From an uncultured Fusobacterium sp. (GTDB lineage Bacteria > Fusobacteriota > Fusobacteriia > Fusobacteriales > Fusobacteriaceae), in the NCBI RefSeq assembly GCF_905200055.1, contig NZ_CAJKIS010000045.1, positions 1 through 18,031 of the forward strand: a DNA stretch of 18,031 nt. Reading direction: 5' to 3'. Under the pieces are notes generated by a model. The model worked only from the letters and a program-made list of their open reading frames with translations, had not been told where the DNA came from and did not search any database. Shown one piece after another: positions 7,639 through 14,386 of this stretch (positions are counted from its first letter, which is position 1; each line of letters begins with the position of its first letter). The translations under genes were made by a program, and so were the position numbers.

Positions 7639-7752
7639 TTGAAAGAAACTGTAGATTTTATTATTAACACATTGTTAATAGAACTAATTATACAAGTGAT
7701 AACTGGAGTAGTAGCAAGTGTTATATGTAAACATTTTGACAAAAAAAATTAA
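7639..7752 (+). CDS. Putative small membrane toxin, Fst/Ldr-like type I toxin candidate
   Basis: A 37-codon frame starts at TTG, with GAGG seven bases upstream, and ends at TAA; an in-frame stop at 7621 rules out a longer form. The product begins MKETVDF, has one hydrophobic helix (about residues 8-30, including LLIELIIQVITGVVASVIC) and ends in a short polar tail KHFDKKN. Length, single membrane span, a glycine in the middle of the helix and a charged C-terminus after the membrane all match Fst/Ldr/PepA1-type toxins, which damage the membrane and are normally silenced by an antisense RNA. A possible antisense promoter lies inside the frame at 7687-7717. It ends 11 bp from the convergent acetyltransferase stop with no terminator between. 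The family assignment is by pattern only. Confidence 0.55.
   Translation: MKETVDFIINTLLIELIIQVITGVVASVICKHFDKKN
7687..7717 (-). promoter_or_regulatory. Candidate antisense promoter inside the small peptide gene
   Basis: Minus strand carries TTGCTA (7712-7717), a 19-bp spacer and a perfect TATAAT (7687-7692). A transcript from here would start near 7680, open with the perfect 8-bp hairpin 7662-7680 and run across the start codon and ribosome binding site of the peptide gene. The 19-bp spacer is longer than ideal and no obvious terminator follows. Confidence 0.35.
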
Positions 7753-7763
7753 TCTTGTTAAAT

Positions 7764-8261
7764 TTAAAATATAACTTTACTTCTTCTCTCCATAAGAAAT
7801 GTATTTTGCCACTCTCCATTTTTATCTCTTGCAACTTTCTCCCTATATCCAACCACTCTAAAACCACAACTTTCATGTAATTTCATACTAGGAATATTAT
7901 TACCAAGCATTACAGATTGAAGTGTCCAAATATTATTTTGTTCAGATACTTCGATCTCTTTCTCTATTAATTTTCTTCCTATTCCCATTCTCTTATAATC
8001 TTGATGAATATAGACACTTATCTCACAAACTCCTGAATACTCTTCCCTTGCTGATGTAGGGCTAAGAACTATCCAACCAACTATTTTTCCATCATATATA
8101 GCAACTAATCTTCCTATTTTTAACTTTGAATTATCCCAATATTCAAACTCTGGAACTCTTCTCATAAAAGTAGATATTCCACTATCTATTCCTTGTTGAT
8201 ATATTTTTTTTACCTCTTCCCAATCGCTATCTTTCATCTCTCTTATTATGATCTCTTTCAT
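7764..8261 (-). CDS. GNAT family N-acetyltransferase (phosphinothricin acetyltransferase-like)
   Basis: Transfers an acetyl group from acetyl-CoA to an amine. The acetyl-CoA loop is KRMGIGR (residues 90-96). The context GWIVLSPTSAREEY, the ISVYI strand before the loop, NNIPSMKLHESCGF (121-134) and the following VVGY match the Pat/Bar/YwnH branch, whose members acetylate phosphinothricin, methionine sulfoximine or similar compounds. The natural substrate here is unknown. An ATG 11 codons further upstream is in frame, but AAGGTG lies six bases before the ATG at 8261 and the family's conserved IIIRxMKxSD beginning starts there, so I use 165 residues. Monocistronic with its own promoter. No terminator is seen after it, so its transcript may continue across the small peptide gene in antisense. 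Confidence 0.88.
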   Translation of the reverse strand: MKEIIIREMKDSDWEEVKKIYQQGIDSGISTFMRRVPEFEYWDNSKLKIGRLVAIYDGKIVGWIVLSPTSAREEYSGVCEISVYIHQDYKRMGIGRKLIEKEIEVSEQNNIWTLQSVMLGNNIPSMKLHESCGFRVVGYREKVARDKNGEWQNTFLMERRSKVIF

Positions 8262-8294
8262 AATTATCACCTTACAATAAAAATCTATATTCAT

Positions 8295-8324
8295 ATAATA
8301 TCATAAAAACTTTGTAAATAACAA
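8295..8324 (-). promoter_or_regulatory. Promoter of the GNAT acetyltransferase gene
   Basis: Minus strand: TTGTTA (8319-8324), 18-bp spacer ending in TGA, TATTAT (8295-8300). The -35 box overlaps the end of the T-tract of the ssb terminator, so the two elements are fused. The predicted start lies downstream of the alternative upstream ATG at 8294, supporting the shorter protein. Confidence 0.65.
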
Positions 8325-8350
8325 AAAACTCCATTTATAAAAAATGGAGT
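8323..8350 (-). terminator. Intrinsic terminator of ssb
   Basis: ACTCCATTT and AAATGGAGT form a perfect 9-bp stem (8328-8336 with 8342-8350) with a five-base loop, followed on the minus strand by TTTTTTG. It lies 18 bp past the ssb stop. Confidence 0.85.
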
Positions 8351-8368
8351 CAATAAAAATTATTTTAA

Positions 8369-8818
8369 TTAGAATGGGAACTCATCATCATCTTCATAAG
8401 GAACTTCTTCTTGTGGTTTTGCAACAGGTTTAGAAGAAGTATTTGAATTAGAAGCTGGAGCAGAGTAAGATGGTGCATAATCTTGTGGCTCATATCCTCC
8501 CATAGAATCAACAGCATTTTTAGATTCTAAGAACTCAATGTTATCAACTACTACATCATAACTTGTTCTTTTTTCTCCATTAACTTCGTATCTTCCCATT
8601 TGAAGTCTTCCAGTAACTCCTGCTTTTCTTCCTTTTCTTAAATATTCACCAATTAATTCAGCAGTTTTCCCAAAAGCTACACAGTTGATAAAATCTGCCT
8701 CTCCCTTTTGCATTGGTCTATCTACAGCTAAAGTAAATCTTGAATAAGCTTTTCCGCTTTGTCCAAATTTTAGTTCAGGATCTCTTGTAAGTCTTCCAGT
8801 TAAAATGATTATGTTCAT
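8369..8818 (-). CDS. ssb: Single-stranded DNA-binding protein
   Basis: Binds ssDNA during replication, recombination and repair and recruits partner proteins. The 149-residue protein has an OB-fold of about 105 residues beginning MNIIILTGRLTRDPEL, with the typical FTLAVDRP and FINCVAFGKTAE segments. A low-complexity linker rich in Ser, Pro, Ala and Asn follows. It ends in the acidic partner-binding tip DDDEFPF. GGAGGT lies five bases before the ATG. The gene stands alone with its own promoter and terminator, not between rpsF and rpsR as in many Firmicutes, so this may be a stand-alone or second copy; the window cannot decide. Confidence 0.97.
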   Translation of the reverse strand: MNIIILTGRLTRDPELKFGQSGKAYSRFTLAVDRPMQKGEADFINCVAFGKTAELIGEYLRKGRKAGVTGRLQMGRYEVNGEKRTSYDVVVDNIEFLESKNAVDSMGGYEPQDYAPSYSAPASNSNTSSKPVAKPQEEVPYEDDDEFPF

Positions 8819-8852
8819 TCAGCACCTCCAAAAATATATCTATAACAATTTA

Positions 8853-8881
8853 ATTATACCAAAAATTTTCTTAAAAAACAA
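8853..8881 (-). promoter_or_regulatory. Promoter of ssb
   Basis: Minus strand: TTGTTT (8876-8881), 17-bp spacer, TATAAT (8853-8858). Consensus-like sigma-70 promoter with a leader of about 28 bases. Confidence 0.7.
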
Positions 8882-9004
8882 TTTTTATATTTATTTAAAA
8901 AAATAAAAAGGAAAAGTTAAAGTTTTTATGAATAGTTAAAATACAGTGGGGTTACCTGCTATTAGCTTTAATATATTTTATAATTAGATAAAGGAGATTA
9001 TGTA

Positions 9005-9292
9005 ATGACTGAAAAAGAATTTTTGATTTTATATCAAAAAAAAAGAGGGTTTAAAAATATCCATGAGGCAAAGGAAAAAATAAATCTATTTTGGGAAGCT
9101 CTCTTTGAAGCTTTAGAAACTAATGATTCAGTAAGCTTTAGAGGTTGGGGGATATTTGAGAAAAAAATTGTTCCTGCAAGAAGAATAATGAATATAAATA
9201 CAAAAAAAATTCAATATTCAACACCTAGAAAATCAATTAGATTTAGAACAGGAAGTGTTCTTTCAAATAAAATAAATATTGATGAAGAATAA
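9005..9292 (+). CDS. HU/IHF family DNA-binding protein (divergent)
   Basis: Small basic dimeric DNA-bending protein of the nucleoid. The 95 residues fit the family: an N-terminal helical half (about 1-42), then the core GWGIFEKK (47-54), the beta-arm with PARRIMNINTKK, and the C-terminal SIRFRTG strand. The start deviates from canonical HU (MNKxELI), and the usual arm tip is altered to NINTKK, so it is a divergent paralogue rather than the main HU. AAGGAG lies nine bases before the ATG. The 186-bp region upstream is AT-rich apart from a GC-richer patch at 8943-8966. Transcribed divergently from ssb and followed by its own terminator. Confidence 0.85.
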   Translation: MTEKEFLILYQKKRGFKNIHEAKEKINLFWEALFEALETNDSVSFRGWGIFEKKIVPARRIMNINTKKIQYSTPRKSIRFRTGSVLSNKINIDEE

Positions 9293-9299
9293 AAAACAT

Positions 9300-9334
9300 A
9301 ACTCTCTTGAAAAAACAAGGGAGTTTTTATTTTA
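9300..9334 (+). terminator. Intrinsic terminator of the HU-like gene
   Basis: AACTCTCTTG (9300-9309) pairs with CAAGGGAGTT (9316-9325), ten pairs with one G-T, followed by TTTATTTTA. Directly after the HU-like stop. Confidence 0.8.
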
Positions 9335-9358
9335 TTAGTATGCAACTCTCAAAAATTA

Positions 9359-9367
9359 TGTTATTAT
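9359..9367 (+). promoter_or_regulatory. Candidate extended -10 for the SPFH gene
   Basis: TGTTATTAT matches TGnTATTAT and lies about 35 bp before the ATG of the SPFH protein gene. No clear -35 box is present. Confidence 0.45.
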
Positions 9368-9401
9368 CTATATATCAAAGGATATACTAGGAGGTAACAA
9401 A

Positions 9402-10328
9402 ATGAATGGAATAATAATTTTAATACTATTTATACTTATTGTTGCTCTGATGGCTACTCATGTAAGAATAGTTCCTCAATCAAGAGCTTATGTTATTGAA
9501 AGATTAGGAAAATATCTTGGAACTTGGAATGTTGGAATAAATATTCTTGTACCTTTTATAGATAGAGTTGTTAAAAGAGTATCTTTAAAAGAGCAAGTTA
9601 TTGACTTTAAACCTCAACCTGTTATTACAAAAGATAATGTTACTATGCAGATAGACTCAGTTATCTATTTCCAAATAACTGATCCTAAACTTTATACTTA
9701 TGGAGTTGAAAACCCTATGAGTGCAATAGAAAACTTAACAGCAACTACTTTAAGAAATATAATTGGAGCTATGGAACTTGATGCAACTCTTACTTCAAGA
9801 GACACTATAAATACAGAAATGAGAGTTATATTAGATGAGGCTACTGACCCTTGGGGAATGAAAATAAACAGAGTTGAGCTTAAAAATATTATCCCTCCTA
9901 GAGAGATACAAGATGCAATGGAAAGACAAATGAAGGCTGAAAGAGAGAGAAGAGAAGCTATTTTAAGAGCTGAAGGGCAAAAAAAATCTGCTATTCTTGT
10001 TGCTGAAGGAGAAAAGGAATCTGCTATTTTAAAAGCAGAGGCTGAAAAACAATCTGCTATCCTTAGAGCAGAAGGACAAAAAGAGGTTGCTATTAAAGAA
10101 GCTGAAGGTAGAGCTGAAGCAATTAGAGCTATTAAAGAGGCTGAAGCTGAAGGAATCAAATTATTGAAAGAAGCTGAGGCAAGTAAAGAAGTATTGATGT
10201 TAAAGAGCATGGAAACTTTAGGAAAAGTTGCTGATGGTAAAGCTACAAAAATTATTATCCCATCTGAAATCCAAAATTTAACATCTTTTAGCACACTTTT
10301 TGCTGAAATGAATGAAAAAACTAAATAA
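9402..10328 (+). CDS. SPFH/band 7 membrane protein (stomatin/QmcA-like)
   Basis: Membrane-anchored scaffold of the SPFH superfamily; relatives form large cage-like rings and partner with membrane proteases. The 308-residue protein has a hydrophobic N-terminal anchor (about 3-19), the band 7 domain (about 20-180, with IVPQSRAYVIERLGKYL and ELKNIIPPREI), and then a charged helix. Residues 186-240 are five 11-residue repeats built on AILxAEGxKxS, a long coiled coil. The C-terminal segment (LMLKSMETLGKVADGKATKIIIP) is typical of the stomatin/QmcA group. AGGAGGT precedes the ATG at six bases. An NfeD-type partner, often adjacent to such genes, is not found here. Monocistronic with a strong terminator. 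Confidence 0.92.
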   Translation: MNGIIILILFILIVALMATHVRIVPQSRAYVIERLGKYLGTWNVGINILVPFIDRVVKRVSLKEQVIDFKPQPVITKDNVTMQIDSVIYFQITDPKLYTYGVENPMSAIENLTATTLRNIIGAMELDATLTSRDTINTEMRVILDEATDPWGMKINRVELKNIIPPREIQDAMERQMKAERERREAILRAEGQKKSAILVAEGEKESAILKAEAEKQSAILRAEGQKEVAIKEAEGRAEAIRAIKEAEAEGIKLLKEAEASKEVLMLKSMETLGKVADGKATKIIIPSEIQNLTSFSTLFAEMNEKTK

Positions 10329-10335
10329 AATAATT

Positions 10336-10365
10336 GAGGCTGTTACAGATTTTTGTAACAGCCTC
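10336..10365. terminator. Bidirectional terminator between the SPFH and cyclophilin genes
   Basis: Perfect 12-bp stem GAGGCTGTTACA / TGTAACAGCCTC with a six-base loop, between convergent genes ending at 10328 and 10376. T-rich sequence follows on both strands, though neither tract is a perfect U-run. Confidence 0.85.
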
Positions 10366-10375
10366 TTAATTTCTA

Positions 10376-11017
10376 TTATTTTTTTAAATTAGGCATAGTT
10401 TGTGCTAATATTTTGTCCATTTCTTCTGTCATCTCTTTATTAGCTTCTAAGAATTTTTCAACATCTCCAGTTATTTCAATAGTTTCAATAATATCCCCTT
10501 GTTGAACTTTATTTACTACTTCTTGATCTTCAGGAGCTACAACTTCACCAAAAATTGTATGTTTATAGTTTAACCAATCTGTTGGTACATGAGTAATAAA
10601 GAATTGTGATCCGTTTGTTCCTGGTCCTGCATTAGCCATAGCTAATTTACCTGGTACATCAAATACAACCTCTTGTTTAAACTCATCACCAAATTGATAT
10701 CCTGGTCCTCCAGCACCTGTTCCTGTAGGATCTCCTCCTTGAATCATAAAATCAGCTATTACTCTATGGAATTTAAGTCCGTCATAATATCCTCTTCTTG
10801 ATAAGTGTACAAAGTTTGTAACTGTCATAGGAGCAACCTCAGGTAAAAGTCTTAGGTTAATATCTCCTTTTGATGTTTTTATTTTAGCATTTAATACTAA
10901 ATTTTCCACTATTTTTCCCTCCTTAATATCTAACTTAGCTCCTGCTCCTTTTTTAGAGTGGTATAAAAACCCTCCAACTATTATAAGTAACAAGATTACT
11001 ATTTTTACCATTTTCAT
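10376..11017 (-). CDS. Membrane-anchored cyclophilin-type peptidyl-prolyl isomerase
   Basis: Catalyses cis-trans isomerisation of proline peptide bonds. Residues about 4-18 are a hydrophobic stretch after two lysines, which reads as a signal peptide or N-terminal anchor without a lipobox cysteine, so the enzyme is probably extracytoplasmic. The cyclophilin domain (about 42-180) has FHRVIADFMIQGGD with the catalytic arginine (R85), F90 and Q93, and later MANAGPGTNGSQFFIT. A polar helix of about 30 residues follows the domain. A GTG four codons upstream is in frame, but it overlaps the GGAGG site that correctly serves the ATG at 11017, so I use 213 residues. It is the last gene of the psd operon, 39 bp after the coiled-coil gene. 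Confidence 0.93.
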   Translation of the reverse strand: MKMVKIVILLLIIVGGFLYHSKKGAGAKLDIKEGKIVENLVLNAKIKTSKGDINLRLLPEVAPMTVTNFVHLSRRGYYDGLKFHRVIADFMIQGGDPTGTGAGGPGYQFGDEFKQEVVFDVPGKLAMANAGPGTNGSQFFITHVPTDWLNYKHTIFGEVVAPEDQEVVNKVQQGDIIETIEITGDVEKFLEANKEMTEEMDKILAQTMPNLKK

Positions 11018-11056
11018 TTTCTCCTCCACAATTGTATCATAAATTTTTAAAAACTC

Positions 11057-11716
11057 TTAATCTTTTTTCATAACCTCATTATAAGTTTTTAACATCTCAT
11101 CTTTTGAAATAGTTCCATAGATCTCATAATACCATTCTGAATCTAATTTTTTCTTCAATAGATCTATCTTATCTTGAACTTTAAAAACTTTACTTTCTAA
11201 ATTTCTATACTCCTCTCTTATAGGTTGAAGTTGATAGATATATTCTATCTGCTCCTCTTCCTGTATAGCATTTTTCATAAGCATAGAAACTCTTTCTTCT
11301 TCATCTAGCACCTTAGAAACTCTTTCTAAAAGATCATATTTTGTTTTTTCTAATTCTTTTTTCTCATATTGGAAAAATCTCTTTATTACCTCTGCTCCTG
11401 AATCTCCTTTTAATTTTTCTCTTAAAGCCAATTGAGATTCAATATACTCTTTAGAAAGATTATTTTTTATCATTATATTTTCTATATGCTCTCTTATTCC
11501 ATTAAGTTCTTCCTCTTTAAACTCTTTTATTCCCTCTCCAGTAAGTCCACCATAAAGCTTTTCATACTTCTCTATGACATCTTTTTCTAGTATTTCTGCC
11601 CCTGACAAATCTCCTATCTCTCTCAACTGCTTTATCTTATTGTCAGTTAATTTTAAAACTTGTAGTATAACTTCTACACAAAATTTTAATAAATGATTAT
11701 CTGTTGTTTTTTCCAT
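11057..11716 (-). CDS. Coiled-coil protein of unknown function
   Basis: I do not recognise a family. The protein is almost entirely predicted helix, highly charged (Lys/Glu), without signal peptide, membrane span or cysteine cluster; a long stretch (about residues 105-195) has heptad-like Leu/Ile/Val spacing. An N-terminal helical part (about 10-60) includes DNKIKQLREIGDLSGAEILE, reminiscent of small flagellar-chaperone-like or structural helical proteins, but this is only resemblance. An ATG at 11728 has no ribosome binding site; the ATG at 11716 has GGAG six bases before it, giving 219 residues and a 20-bp overlap with the RNA methyltransferase gene. Overlap and conserved reading suggest translational coupling with that enzyme. 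Confidence 0.8.
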   Translation of the reverse strand: MEKTTDNHLLKFCVEVILQVLKLTDNKIKQLREIGDLSGAEILEKDVIEKYEKLYGGLTGEGIKEFKEEELNGIREHIENIMIKNNLSKEYIESQLALREKLKGDSGAEVIKRFFQYEKKELEKTKYDLLERVSKVLDEEERVSMLMKNAIQEEEQIEYIYQLQPIREEYRNLESKVFKVQDKIDLLKKKLDSEWYYEIYGTISKDEMLKTYNEVMKKD

Positions 11717-12848
11717 CTTTCTCTCCATAATATTGGTAGTAACGACACTCTATTCCACCATTATATAATTTTCTATTTTTAGTAGCTTTTTTACCAAAAG
11801 CCTTTTCAAACTCTTCATAAGATGTGATTATATAATAAGACCACTTAGGAAGTCTCATTCTACAAATATCTCCTAAAAGTCCATATAATCTCTCAACTGC
11901 TTCTTTATCTAATAATCTATCTCCATAAGGAGGGTTAGTTATTAGACACCCTTGTCTCTCTTCCATTTCAAGATCTAAGAAGTTTTTACATTCTAATGTT
12001 ATCTCTTCTTCAACACCAGCTTTTTTAATATTCTCTCTAGCAATTTCAATAGTATCAGCATCTATATCTGAACCAAATATTTTTACCTCTTTTTCATAAT
12101 CCTCTTGTGAAAAAGCTTCATCTCTAACCTCTATCCAATCATTTTCTGGAATAATACTCCATCCTTCTGAAACAAAGTTTCTATTTGCCCCAGGAGCAAT
12201 ATTTCTAGCTATCATTGCTGCCTCTATAAGAATAGTTCCTGTTCCACACATTGGGTCTACTAAAGGTCTATCTCCACCTTTCCATCTTGAAAGTTTTACA
12301 AGAGCTGCTGCCATAGTTTCTTTTATTGGAGCCTCATTTTTTATAGCTCTATATCCTCTCTTATGAAGTCCCTCTCCACTTGTATCAATCATAACAATAA
12401 AAACATCATTATGAGCTTGAATTTTAATTGCATAACGAGGTCCATCTTCATAAAAATACTCTTTCTTATACTTCTCTTTTAATTTTTCAACAATAGCTTT
12501 CTTAGTTATTCTTTGGATATCTGATTTAGAAAAAAGTTTCGATTTTACAGAACTTACCCAACTAACAGGAAACTCTCCATTTTCTGGAATATAGTTTTGC
12601 CAATCTATCTTCTTTATATTTTTAAACAGTTCATCAAATGTAAAAGCTTTAAACTCTCCCATCTTAACAAAAACTCTATCTGCACATCTCAAGTGAATAT
12701 TTGCCTTAGGAATATCTCTAACTGTTCCGTCAAATTCAACTCTTCCATTAAAAGTCTTTACATTTTTAAACCCTAACTCTACACACTCATCTCTCACTAT
12801 ACTTTCAAGTCCCATTGTACTTGATGCTATTAAAGTTATATTTTCCAT
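11697..12848 (-). CDS. rlmL: THUMP-domain rRNA guanine-N2 methyltransferase (RlmL-like)
   Basis: Class I SAM-dependent RNA methyltransferase of 383 residues, the size of the stand-alone RlmL/YpsC group, lacking the RlmK half present in E. coli RlmKL. An N-terminal ferredoxin-like region and THUMP domain (about 45-155) bind RNA; the Rossmann domain follows. It has LHKRGYR (161-167), motif I DPMCGTGTILIEA (198-210), GSDID (259-263) and the catalytic NPPYG (305-309), all typical of enzymes making m2G2445 in 23S rRNA. The target site is inferred from family. The ATG directly abuts the stop of the AI-2E permease gene, with AAAGGAG inside that gene's end, and the 3' end overlaps the coiled-coil gene. 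Confidence 0.9.
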   Translation of the reverse strand: MENITLIASSTMGLESIVRDECVELGFKNVKTFNGRVEFDGTVRDIPKANIHLRCADRVFVKMGEFKAFTFDELFKNIKKIDWQNYIPENGEFPVSWVSSVKSKLFSKSDIQRITKKAIVEKLKEKYKKEYFYEDGPRYAIKIQAHNDVFIVMIDTSGEGLHKRGYRAIKNEAPIKETMAAALVKLSRWKGGDRPLVDPMCGTGTILIEAAMIARNIAPGANRNFVSEGWSIIPENDWIEVRDEAFSQEDYEKEVKIFGSDIDADTIEIARENIKKAGVEEEITLECKNFLDLEMEERQGCLITNPPYGDRLLDKEAVERLYGLLGDICRMRLPKWSYYIITSYEEFEKAFGKKATKNRKLYNGGIECRYYQYYGEKDGKNNR

Positions 12849-13958
12849 TTACTCTCCTTTAAATTTGTTACTTTTTTCCTCTGCTTTTTTTAACTTTGCT
12901 AAATAAATAAGTTTAATTATTCCAAATGCTGGAACTCCAAAAAACATTCCCACTGGTCCCATTAAACTTCCACCTATAAGTACTGCTACAACTACCCAAA
13001 AAGTGCTCATTCCAACAGTTTCACTTACTATTTTTGGCCCTATTACCCAACCATCAAAAGTTTGAGCTATTATCATAGCTAAAAATAGATAAAATACTTT
13101 TATTGGTTCTGCTAATGCAACTAGAAATACTGCTATAACTCCAGCTACAAAAGAACCTATATATGGAATCATATTTCCTATTCCTATCATAATTCCACTT
13201 AAAAGAGCATAGGGAACATTACAAATTAATAGTACAGCAAAAGTTACAGCTCCCACTATTCCTGATGTAATCATTCTACCCCAAACATAATTTAGTAATA
13301 CTTGTCTTGAAGAGTTTAAAAACTCACTATACTCTTTTCCTCTCTCATTTCCAAAACATATTTTTAAAACATTATCTTTAAAATTTATAAAATATCTCTT
13401 ATCAATTAAGATAAAAAACGCTAGAAAGAAACCTATAAGAAATTTTCCTATAGCTACTAGCCACCACATAATATTCATTACAACAGTAAAACTATACTCC
13501 TGAATCTTTCCTATATTTTTCTTAAAGAATGTTATAATATTATTTTCAATCTGCTTCTCTCCAATTACCAATATATTTTTCTCTTTTAAATACTCTATAC
13601 ATTGTGTTATTGTGCTTCCAATTTTATCTTGCATCATTGGAAATTTACTATATAACTCTTTAAAGCTTTTTCCAAGTTCAGGTAGAACAAGCCCTATAAA
13701 TCCTGCTACTAAAATTACCACTAATAAAAAAGTTAAACATACTGATTTTAATCTACTTAATTTTGTTTTATCCTCTATTTTAGTAACTACTGGATCTAAA
13801 AATATTGTTATAAATAGAGCATAAATAACTGGTACAAGATATCCTACATAGGTAGAATATATCTCTTTTAATGCCTCATATCTTTGAAAAAAACTTTGAA
13901 TTAAAATTAAAATAATCCCTATTCCTATTATCTTAAAATAGCTTAGTTTTTTATCCAT
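12849..13958 (-). CDS. AI-2E family transporter (PerM/YtvI-like permease)
   Basis: Integral membrane protein of 369 residues with about eight hydrophobic segments (near 8-22, 38-56, 70-95, 155-185, 228-248, 250-285, 288-305 and 318-350) and a soluble stretch at about 96-150. The family signature GIGNMIPYIGSFVAG is at 259-273. Members are annotated as autoinducer-2 exporters, but others transport ions or have no known substrate; no quorum-sensing gene is nearby, so the substrate stays open. AGGAG precedes the ATG. It lies 11 bp after the NusG_II-domain gene and directly abuts the RNA methyltransferase gene. Confidence 0.9.
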   Translation of the reverse strand: MDKKLSYFKIIGIGIILILIQSFFQRYEALKEIYSTYVGYLVPVIYALFITIFLDPVVTKIEDKTKLSRLKSVCLTFLLVVILVAGFIGLVLPELGKSFKELYSKFPMMQDKIGSTITQCIEYLKEKNILVIGEKQIENNIITFFKKNIGKIQEYSFTVVMNIMWWLVAIGKFLIGFFLAFFILIDKRYFINFKDNVLKICFGNERGKEYSEFLNSSRQVLLNYVWGRMITSGIVGAVTFAVLLICNVPYALLSGIMIGIGNMIPYIGSFVAGVIAVFLVALAEPIKVFYLFLAMIIAQTFDGWVIGPKIVSETVGMSTFWVVVAVLIGGSLMGPVGMFFGVPAFGIIKLIYLAKLKKAEEKSNKFKGE

Positions 13959-13969
13959 TTGTAATACTC

Positions 13970-14374
13970 CTATCTAACTATAAAGTCTATATCATCGCTG
14001 TCTGTATTATCTTTCTTATCCCCAACTATTTTTATCAATAATCTATCAGGAACCCCTATTATAACCTCTCCTGGATCCTTTATCCATCCTTGTTTTACAT
14101 TTAATTTTAAAGGTGAGTTAGAGCTTGTAACTCTTACCATATTATCTTTAAGTTTAACATTTACTCCACCAATATTAGTGTCTACAAAAATATCTCTCTC
14201 TTCTTTTTGTAAAGGATATACATATTTTAATTCACTATCTACATATATTTCAACTTTCGAGGCTCTCTCTTGAGAAAGATTCATTATTTTTAATCCAAGC
14301 CCAGTAAAAAATATTATAAAAAAAGAATATATTATCAAATCTCCAATTTTAAAGTATTTTCTTTTTCTCTTCAT
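13970..14374 (-). CDS. NusG domain II-containing protein, cysteine-free variant
   Basis: A 134-residue protein with a basic start (KRKRK), one membrane span (about 12-30) and an extracytoplasmic beta domain of the NusG_II type (about 40-116). The core GWIKDPGEVIIGVPDRLLIKI is diagnostic. In the clostridial members I recall, three cysteines sit in a C-x4-C...ClP pattern; here those positions read SPLKLNV and IIGVP, so none remains. Function is unknown in the family. The acidic tail (DNTDSDD) follows the domain. It sits 12 bp after psd and 11 bp before the AI-2E permease gene in the same operon, which suggests an envelope role. Confidence 0.8.
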   Translation of the reverse strand: MKRKRKYFKIGDLIIYSFFIIFFTGLGLKIMNLSQERASKVEIYVDSELKYVYPLQKEERDIFVDTNIGGVNVKLKDNMVRVTSSNSPLKLNVKQGWIKDPGEVIIGVPDRLLIKIVGDKKDNTDSDDIDFIVR

Positions 14375-14386
14375 ACTACTCCTCTT

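Noticed and set aside
7976..8261. Acetyltransferase as a resistance gene acquired by transfer
   Set aside because: Base composition and codon use look like the neighbours, and no mobile element flanks it; Pat-like GNAT proteins are common chromosomal genes.
9698..10294. 198-codon open frame on the minus strand opposite the SPFH gene
   Set aside because: It is a by-product of the Ala/Glu-rich repeated codons on the other strand: the translation is Ser/Ala/Ile low complexity with no ribosome binding site, and the plus-strand protein is an unambiguous family member.
13612..13824. 70-codon frame on the plus strand opposite the AI-2E permease gene
   Set aside because: Shadow of a real coding sequence without a start signal.
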